NCBI RefSeq assembly: GCF_031456545.1 | Contig: NZ_JAVDUV010000001.1 | Coordinates: 2,418,001 to 2,482,000, forward strand | DNA: 64,000 nucleotides | DNA from: Agromyces sp. 3263 | GTDB lineage: Bacteria; Actinomycetota; Actinomycetes; Actinomycetales; Microbacteriaceae | Direction of reading: 5' to 3' | Part shown: positions 59,438 through 64,000 of the stretch, one piece after another | How positions within the stretch are numbered: position 1 is the stretch's first letter | Layout: every line of letters starts with the position of its first letter | Position numbers and translations under genes: made by a program | Notes under the pieces: generated by a model | What the model was told of the DNA's origin: nothing | The model's database searches: none | What the model saw: only the letters and a program-made list of their open reading frames with translations

Positions 59438-60106
59438 TCAGCCGACGTGGCCGGCACCGGCGCGACGCCGATAGCGGTGCTCGGGGCGGCCGGTGGTGCC
59501 GTAGCGGAGCGAGACCTCCACGAGCCCCCGGTCGACGAGGGCCGAGAGGTGGCGTTGGGCGGTCGCCCGGGAGATGCCTGCGCGTTCGGCGGCCTCGGCG
59601 GCAGAGCACTCGCCATCGCCGAGCCGCTCGAGGAGGAGCTGCTCGGTCGGCGATCGTGACGCGATCGGCGAGGCGCTGCCGTGCAGGATGCGGACCGCAC
59701 GGTCCACGGCCTCCTGGTCGAGCGTCCGGTCGGCGCCGAGCACGTTGCGGAAGCGCACGAACGCGTCGATGCGTTCAGCCAGGAGCGCGGGCGGGAACGG
59801 CTTGATCAGCATGGCGTGGGCGCCGGCCCGCAGCGCGCGGCGCACCGTCGCGGCATCCGATGCGGCGGTGATCACGAACGCGTCGACGTCGAGCTCCCGG
59901 ACGAGCGCGATACCGTCGCCGTCGGGCAGGTAGACGTCGGCGAGCAGGAGGTCGGGTGCATGGTCGCGCACCGCCGCCCGTGCGGCGGCCGCGGTGTACA
60001 CGGGCTCGAGCACCTGCACGCCCGATCGGCCGGCGACGATCTCGCGGTGGAGCCCGGCGACCCGGAAGTCGTCGTCGACGATGAGCACGAGCACGGGTTC
60101 AGTCAC
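59438..60106 (-). CDS. CitB/DcuR-type response regulator
   Basis: The 222-residue regulator has a receiver domain with the acidic pocket LIVDDDFRV, the phospho-acceptor Asp in LLADVYLPDGDG and the Lys in LIKPFPP. The C-terminal winged-helix HTH (SAAEAAERAGISRATAQRHLSAL) is the type used by citrate/C4-dicarboxylate regulators. The GTG overlaps the sensor kinase stop (GTGA), with GGGAGG upstream. It is predicted to activate the citrate transporter gene at 61982. Confidence 0.9.
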   Translation of the reverse strand: MTEPVLVLIVDDDFRVAGLHREIVAGRSGVQVLEPVYTAAAARAAVRDHAPDLLLADVYLPDGDGIALVRELDVDAFVITAASDAATVRRALRAGAHAMLIKPFPPALLAERIDAFVRFRNVLGADRTLDQEAVDRAVRILHGSASPIASRSPTEQLLLERLGDGECSAAEAAERAGISRATAQRHLSALVDRGLVEVSLRYGTTGRPEHRYRRRAGAGHVG

Positions 60107-61773
60107 AGTTCCTCCCGAGGGGACATGACGCCGGGCAGGCGCGCGCAGAAGACGGCTCCGCCCTCGCCCCCGCCCGCGTCGGCCAGCCACACGTCGCCGC
60201 CGCGCCGGCGGGCGAGGTCGCGGATGAGCGGCAAGCCGATGCCGTGGCCGTGCACCGCGTCGGCCGGCGCTCGGCCCGCCCCCGCCCCGGCCTGCGCTCC
60301 GGCCACTGTTGCGTCGTCGCCCCCGGGGAACAGCCGTGCCGGGTCGGCCACCCCGGCTCCCGAGTCGGCGACGGTGATCGCCAGCACGTCGGCGTCGTCG
60401 AGCAGCTCGACCTCCACCTGCCTCGGAGTGCGCTCGGCGGAGAGCGCGGCCCGAACGGCGTTGTCGATGAGGTTCCCGAGCACCGCGCCGACATCCTCGG
60501 GCGCCGAGAGCGTGCCGCGCACGAAGGTGCCCTCGGCGACGGTCACCCGTACGCCCCGCTCGGCCGCCTCGATCGCCTTCGCGCCCACGATGGCCTGCAG
60601 CAGGGGTTCCTCGATGCGCTCGAGACGGCCGCCGGGGGCCGCGATCGGGCCGCGGCCGCGGAGCTCGTCGAGGAAGGAGCGCGCCTCCTCGACCCGGCCG
60701 GCGTCGATGAGGCCGGCGGCGACATGCACCCGGTTCGCGAACTCGTGCCGCTGGGCTCGCAGGGCGTTCGTCATCGAGCCCACGGCGTCGAGGCGTTCCG
60801 ACAGCGCCATCAGGTCGGTGCGGTCGCGCAGCACGAACACCACGCCGAGGTCCCGGCCGAGCCGGCGCACCGGGCGACGGTCGACGTAGAGGATGCGTTC
60901 CCCCGCTGGGAAGGCCGAGGTCGGGTCGGGCGGAGGTGCCGCGGGATCGAGCACGGCGGCGAGCGCCGGCGCGAGGCCCAGCGCGTCGACGCGGGCGCCC
61001 ACCGGATCGTCGACCCCGAGCATCCGCTCGGCGACCGCGTTGCACACCCGGATGATCCGGTCAGGTGCGATGGCGACCACGCCGTCGCCCACGCCGTCGA
61101 GCACGGCCGCCTGCTGTTGCACGAGCGCGGTGAGCTCCTCGGGCTGCAGGCCGAGGGTCAGCCGCTCGAGCCGCCGCCGCAGCAGCACCGCGACGAGCAC
61201 GCCGATCGAGAGCGCGGCCAGGGCGGCGACGGCGACGCCCGCGAGCAGGGTGGGCAGGTCGTCGAAGACGCTCGCGGGCGCGAAGCCCACACTGACCTCA
61301 CCCACGGGTCGCGCCGTGCCGGGCGCGTAGACGGGCACCTTCGCCCGGGCCGACTCGCCGAGCGTGCCGCGCTCCCACGACACGGTCTCCTCGCCGGCCA
61401 GCGCCGCGGCGAAGCTCGTGCTGACCTCCTCGCCGATGCGGTCGGGGTCGGGGTGTGCGAGCCGGATGCCGCGGTCGTCGGTCACGACCACGAACAGCGC
61501 ACCCGTGCGCGCCTGCACGGCCCCCGCCGCCGCGGCGATCGGCCCGCCCCGCAGCTCGTCGACCGCGGGAGCCGCGGCCCGCGCGGAGTAGCCGGCGACG
61601 GCAGCCCGCAGGTCCGGGTCCTCCGAGAGGGTGCGCGCGATGCTCAGCGCCTCGCCCTCGGTCTGCGTGCGCAACTGCTGCACGCCGAGCCACGCGAAGA
61701 CCGCGAGGCACACCGCGACGACCGCCACGACGCATCCGAGCACCAGCAGCAGCATCGAGTCGGCGAAGCGCAC
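60103..61773 (-). CDS. CitA/DcuS-type sensor histidine kinase
   Basis: The 556-residue membrane kinase has helix 1 (LLLVLGCVVAVVAVCLAVFAW) and an extracytoplasmic sCache-type sensor domain at residues about 35-175 (FVVVTDDRGIRLAHPDPDRIG). Helix 2 (about 180-205), a PAS domain, the H-box RAQRHEFANRVHV with its phospho-His, and the ATPase domain (GNLIDNAVRAAL, ITVADSGAGV, GHGIGLPLIRDL) follow. It is likely to sense citrate or a similar carboxylate outside the cell. The GTG start has GGAGG 5 nt upstream. It is divergent from the transporter gene it probably controls. Confidence 0.92.
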   Translation of the reverse strand: MRFADSMLLLVLGCVVAVVAVCLAVFAWLGVQQLRTQTEGEALSIARTLSEDPDLRAAVAGYSARAAAPAVDELRGGPIAAAAGAVQARTGALFVVVTDDRGIRLAHPDPDRIGEEVSTSFAAALAGEETVSWERGTLGESARAKVPVYAPGTARPVGEVSVGFAPASVFDDLPTLLAGVAVAALAALSIGVLVAVLLRRRLERLTLGLQPEELTALVQQQAAVLDGVGDGVVAIAPDRIIRVCNAVAERMLGVDDPVGARVDALGLAPALAAVLDPAAPPPDPTSAFPAGERILYVDRRPVRRLGRDLGVVFVLRDRTDLMALSERLDAVGSMTNALRAQRHEFANRVHVAAGLIDAGRVEEARSFLDELRGRGPIAAPGGRLERIEEPLLQAIVGAKAIEAAERGVRVTVAEGTFVRGTLSAPEDVGAVLGNLIDNAVRAALSAERTPRQVEVELLDDADVLAITVADSGAGVADPARLFPGGDDATVAGAQAGAGAGRAPADAVHGHGIGLPLIRDLARRRGGDVWLADAGGGEGGAVFCARLPGVMSPREEL

Positions 61774-61866
61774 GTCGACCTCCGTCGGTCACCCCGCGGT
61801 GTTCGCGGGCCTGCCCCAACGCTACGCCCGGATGCCGCGTCCCCTTCGTCCGCGACCCGTCGCGAA

Positions 61867-61911
61867 CAATGCGCAGAACCCGGTCAATGCGCACAACGGC
61901 GGGCAATGCGC
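61867..61911 (+). promoter_or_regulatory. Three direct repeats CAATGCGC, predicted response-regulator sites
   Basis: CAATGCGC occurs at 61867-61874, 61885-61892 and 61904-61911, so the copies are 18 and 19 bp apart. The last ends 30 bp before the TAGCGT -10 box of the citrate transporter. The spacing fits activation by a head-to-tail bound regulator. Confidence 0.6.
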
Positions 61912-61940
61912 GATACCCGCCGCACGGGGCATCCGGTGCG

Positions 61941-61946
61941 TAGCGT
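61941..61946 (+). promoter_or_regulatory. -10 box (TAGCGT) of the citrate transporter gene
   Basis: TAGCGT is 35 nt before the ATG at 61982, which has AAAGGAG 5 nt upstream. Confidence 0.5.
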
Positions 61947-61981
61947 GCCCGTACCCGTACCAGCCCGACAAAGGAGTCGAC

Positions 61982-63487
61982 ATGCTCGTCATACTCGGAT
62001 TCGCCATGATCCTCGCCTTCATGGCGCTGATCATGACCAAGCGGCTCACGCCGATGGTCGCCCTCATCGTGGTCCCCACGATCTTCGGCCTGTTCGCCGG
62101 CGCGGGGCTCGGCATCGGCGACATGGTGCTCGAGTCCATCGGCGCCCTCGCGCCCACGGCGGCCCTGCTGATGTTCGCCATCATGTTCTTCGGCATCATG
62201 ATCGACGTCGGGCTGTTCGATCCGCTGATCCGCTTCATCACGAGGCTGCTGGGCAACGACCCGGCGAAGGTCGTGCTCGGCACGGCGCTGCTGGCCGGGG
62301 CGGTCTCGCTCGACGGCGACGGCTCGACGACGTTCATCATCACGACCTCGGCGATGCTGCCGATCTACCTGCGCCTCGGCATGAGCCCGGTGGTGCTCAC
62401 CTGCGTGGCCGGCCTCATGAACGGCACACTCAACATCGTTCCGTGGGGCGGTCCCACCGTGCGCGCCGCGTCGGCGCTGCAGGTCTCGCCGACCGACATC
62501 TTCGTGCCCATGCTGCCCTCGCTCGCAGTCGGCCTGGCCGTCTCGCTCGCGTTCGCCTGGATGCTCGGCCTCGGCGAGCGCAAGCGGCTCGGCACCCTCG
62601 CCGCGGGCGACCTCATGGTGAGCGAGTGGGCGGGGGAGCGGGCGACGGATGCCGCGTCCGGGCTTCGCGGCGCCGCCGGCAGCATCCGGAACCGGCTGGG
62701 TCTCCTGCGCGGGGCGCAGGCGTCGGTCGGGGCGAGGGCGACCCTGTCGACGACGAACGTGATGACGATCACCCCGGTGGGCGGATCGACCGGGACGATG
62801 ACCGTCGGCGAGGACGAGCGCGACACCGTCATGGCCGACACGGTGCTCGACCCCGCCCGTGCGACCCTGCGGCCGAAGCTGATCTGGTTCAACCTGGCGC
62901 TGACGCTCGCGGTGATGGTGCTGCTCGTCATCGACGTCGTGCCGCTCCCGTTCGTCTTCATGATCGGCGCCGCCGTGGCGCTCATCGTGAACTTCCCGAA
63001 GGTGCGGGCGCAGGCCGATGAGATCGTCGCGCACGCACCGAGCATCGTCGGCGTCGTCTCGATGGTGCTCGCCGCCGGGGTGCTCGTCGGCGTGCTCAAC
63101 GGCACGGGCATGGTGACCGCGATGGCCGACTGGGTCGTCGACGTCGTGCCCCAGGCGCTCGGACCGTACCTCGCCGTCATCACCGGCATCCTCTCCATCC
63201 CGATGACGTTCTTCATGTCGAACGACGCGTTCTACTTCGGCATCCTGCCGATCCTGTCGGAGAGCGCGGCGACCTACGGCATCGACCCCGTCGAGATGGC
63301 CCGCGCGTCGATCACCGGCCAGCCGGTGCACCTGCAGAGCCCCCTCGTGCCGGCGATCCTCCTGCTCGTGTCGCTCGCGGGCGTGAACCTCGGCGACCAC
63401 CACAAGAAGGTGCTCTGGCGCGCCGTGATCGTCTCGCTCGTGATGCTGACCGTCGGCGTGGTCGTCGGGGCGATCCCGTTCGGATGA
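61982..63487 (+). CDS. citM: CitMHS family citrate:cation symporter
   Basis: The 501-residue transporter has about 12 helices of the CitMHS family, which imports citrate complexed with Mg2+ or a related divalent ion together with protons. GAVSLDGDGSTTFIITTSAML, NGTLNIVPWGGPTVRAA and MSNDAFYFGILPILSE are the conserved loops. A hydrophilic central loop of about 90 residues separates the halves and is longer and more Gly/Arg-rich than usual. The gene is divergent from the CitA/CitB-type system, and three phased repeats in the shared region support control by it. The sequence around its stop codon is repeated twice downstream. Confidence 0.94.
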   Translation: MLVILGFAMILAFMALIMTKRLTPMVALIVVPTIFGLFAGAGLGIGDMVLESIGALAPTAALLMFAIMFFGIMIDVGLFDPLIRFITRLLGNDPAKVVLGTALLAGAVSLDGDGSTTFIITTSAMLPIYLRLGMSPVVLTCVAGLMNGTLNIVPWGGPTVRAASALQVSPTDIFVPMLPSLAVGLAVSLAFAWMLGLGERKRLGTLAAGDLMVSEWAGERATDAASGLRGAAGSIRNRLGLLRGAQASVGARATLSTTNVMTITPVGGSTGTMTVGEDERDTVMADTVLDPARATLRPKLIWFNLALTLAVMVLLVIDVVPLPFVFMIGAAVALIVNFPKVRAQADEIVAHAPSIVGVVSMVLAAGVLVGVLNGTGMVTAMADWVVDVVPQALGPYLAVITGILSIPMTFFMSNDAFYFGILPILSESAATYGIDPVEMARASITGQPVHLQSPLVPAILLLVSLAGVNLGDHHKKVLWRAVIVSLVMLTVGVVVGAIPFG

Positions 63488-63549
63488 CGCGGGTCGGTTT
63501 CGCTTCGGATGACGCGGGTCAGTCAGTCGCGCTTCGGATGACGCGGGTC
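63479..63549 (+). repeat. Three copies of a 17-bp unit that includes the citM stop codon
   Basis: TTCGGATGACGCGGGTC occurs at 63479-63495, 63504-63520 and 63533-63549. The first copy encodes the last two residues and the TGA stop of citM. The other two lie in the intergenic region. Confidence 0.85.
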
Positions 63550-63592
63550 AGTCGCGCTCGCGGACGATCTCGGGGAGCGTGGGCAAATCCGC

Positions 63593-64000
63593 CTACGGTC
63601 GCGCGGCTCGATAGGTGAGGTGGGTCACGCGTGACGCCGGCCGCACGGACACCAGCTCGAGCTGCTGCGCGGGCACGCCGTCGAGGACGCGCTCGCCGGC
63701 GCCGAGGATGCAGGGCGTCACGTGCAGCCGAAGCTCGTCGAGGAGCCCGGCCGCCAGGTACTGGTTCAGGGTCGATGCGCCTCCGGCGATCGAGATGTCC
63801 CGGTCGCCGGCCGCGTCGCGCGCCTGCTCCATGGCCGACTCGATGCCGTCGGTGACGAAGTGGAAGGTGGTGCCGCCCTCCATCTCGATCGGGTCGTGCC
63901 CGAAGTGGGTCAGCACGAAGACCGGCCCGTGGTACGGCGGGTTCGGGCCCCACCAGCCCCGCCAGTCGCGGTCCCACTCGCCGCGCACCGGTCCGAACAT
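63593..64000 (-). CDS. Dihydrofolate reductase/RibD C-terminal family protein, 5' end beyond the window
   Basis: At least 135 residues of a protein that continues past the right edge. GPVFVLTHFGHDPI, ISIAGGASTLNQYLAAGLLDELRLHVTP and LGAGERVLDG are typical of the second half of the small RibD_C/DHFR-fold oxidoreductases of Actinobacteria. These are about 190-200 residues long and NADPH-linked. The Met at the very edge is probably internal, since about 60 N-terminal residues of the fold would be missing. Function unknown. Confidence 0.8.
   Translation of the reverse strand: MFGPVRGEWDRDWRGWWGPNPPYHGPVFVLTHFGHDPIEMEGGTTFHFVTDGIESAMEQARDAAGDRDISIAGGASTLNQYLAAGLLDELRLHVTPCILGAGERVLDGVPAQQLELVSVRPASRVTHLTYRAARP

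Overview
The window is 64 kb of very GC-rich DNA (about 70% by eye). It has high-GC codon bias, many GTG starts, TAnnnT -10 boxes placed 6-7 nt before start codons, and a 9-mer (GGATGCCGC/GCGGCATCC) repeated on both strands. Together with DUF7882, DUF3516-helicase and CitMHS genes, this suggests an actinobacterium of the Microbacteriaceae (Agromyces/Microbacterium-like). That assignment is inference from style and gene content. I saw no rRNA, tRNA, CRISPR array, insertion sequence or prophage gene.

Layout. 0-24 kb is mostly chromosomal housekeeping and catabolic genes. It holds a TetR regulator with a palindromic operator, a cell-wall LGFP-repeat protein behind a long structured leader, a GH35 galactosidase, a DUF3516 Ski2-type helicase, a drug/metabolite exporter, a YcnI/CopC copper cluster and RecQ. 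Then come three paralogous small four-helix membrane proteins around a GH3 glucosidase, an acyl-CoA oxidase, a second TetR, a GH16 enzyme with an altered active-site motif, malate dehydrogenase, DUF427, a prolyl aminopeptidase with an aspartate-rich tail, a zinc peptidase and an alpha/beta hydrolase.

24.3-45.5 kb is a complete Wzx/Wzy-type exopolysaccharide locus. A ten-gene minus-strand operon (45515 down to 33347) encodes a priming sugar-1-P transferase, a cytidylyltransferase, Gmd and Fcl (GDP-L-fucose synthesis), a membrane-anchored protein, a giant secreted fibrinogen-domain/propeller/beta-module protein, a CDP-alcohol phosphotransferase, a Wzy polymerase and a Wzx flippase. Around it lie GT11 (fucosyltransferase), a GT2, a two-part PssD/PssE glycosyltransferase, a Wzz-like protein, a PaaK-like adenylating enzyme, a Gfo/Idh/MocA oxidoreductase with a TIM-barrel partner, and a secreted GH16 glucanase that carries the same beta module as the giant protein. 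The predicted product is a fucosylated, perhaps acylated, extracellular polymer with its own secreted binding and trimming proteins.

45.8-64 kb returns to accessory catabolism: a hydrolase, a second EamA exporter, a zinc alcohol dehydrogenase, a secreted beta-helix protein, LacI and AraC regulators and a PHP phosphoesterase. A 3-hydroxybenzoate-type FAD hydroxylase and an IclR regulator share one perfect 15-bp palindrome. A CitA/CitB-type two-component system lies divergent to a CitMHS citrate transporter whose promoter has three phased direct repeats. The window ends in a truncated dihydrofolate-reductase-fold gene.

The strongest candidates for something new are the fibrinogen-domain surface protein with its shared module inside the polysaccharide operon, and the CDP-activated branch (cytidylyltransferase plus CDP-alcohol phosphotransferase) embedded in the same operon.
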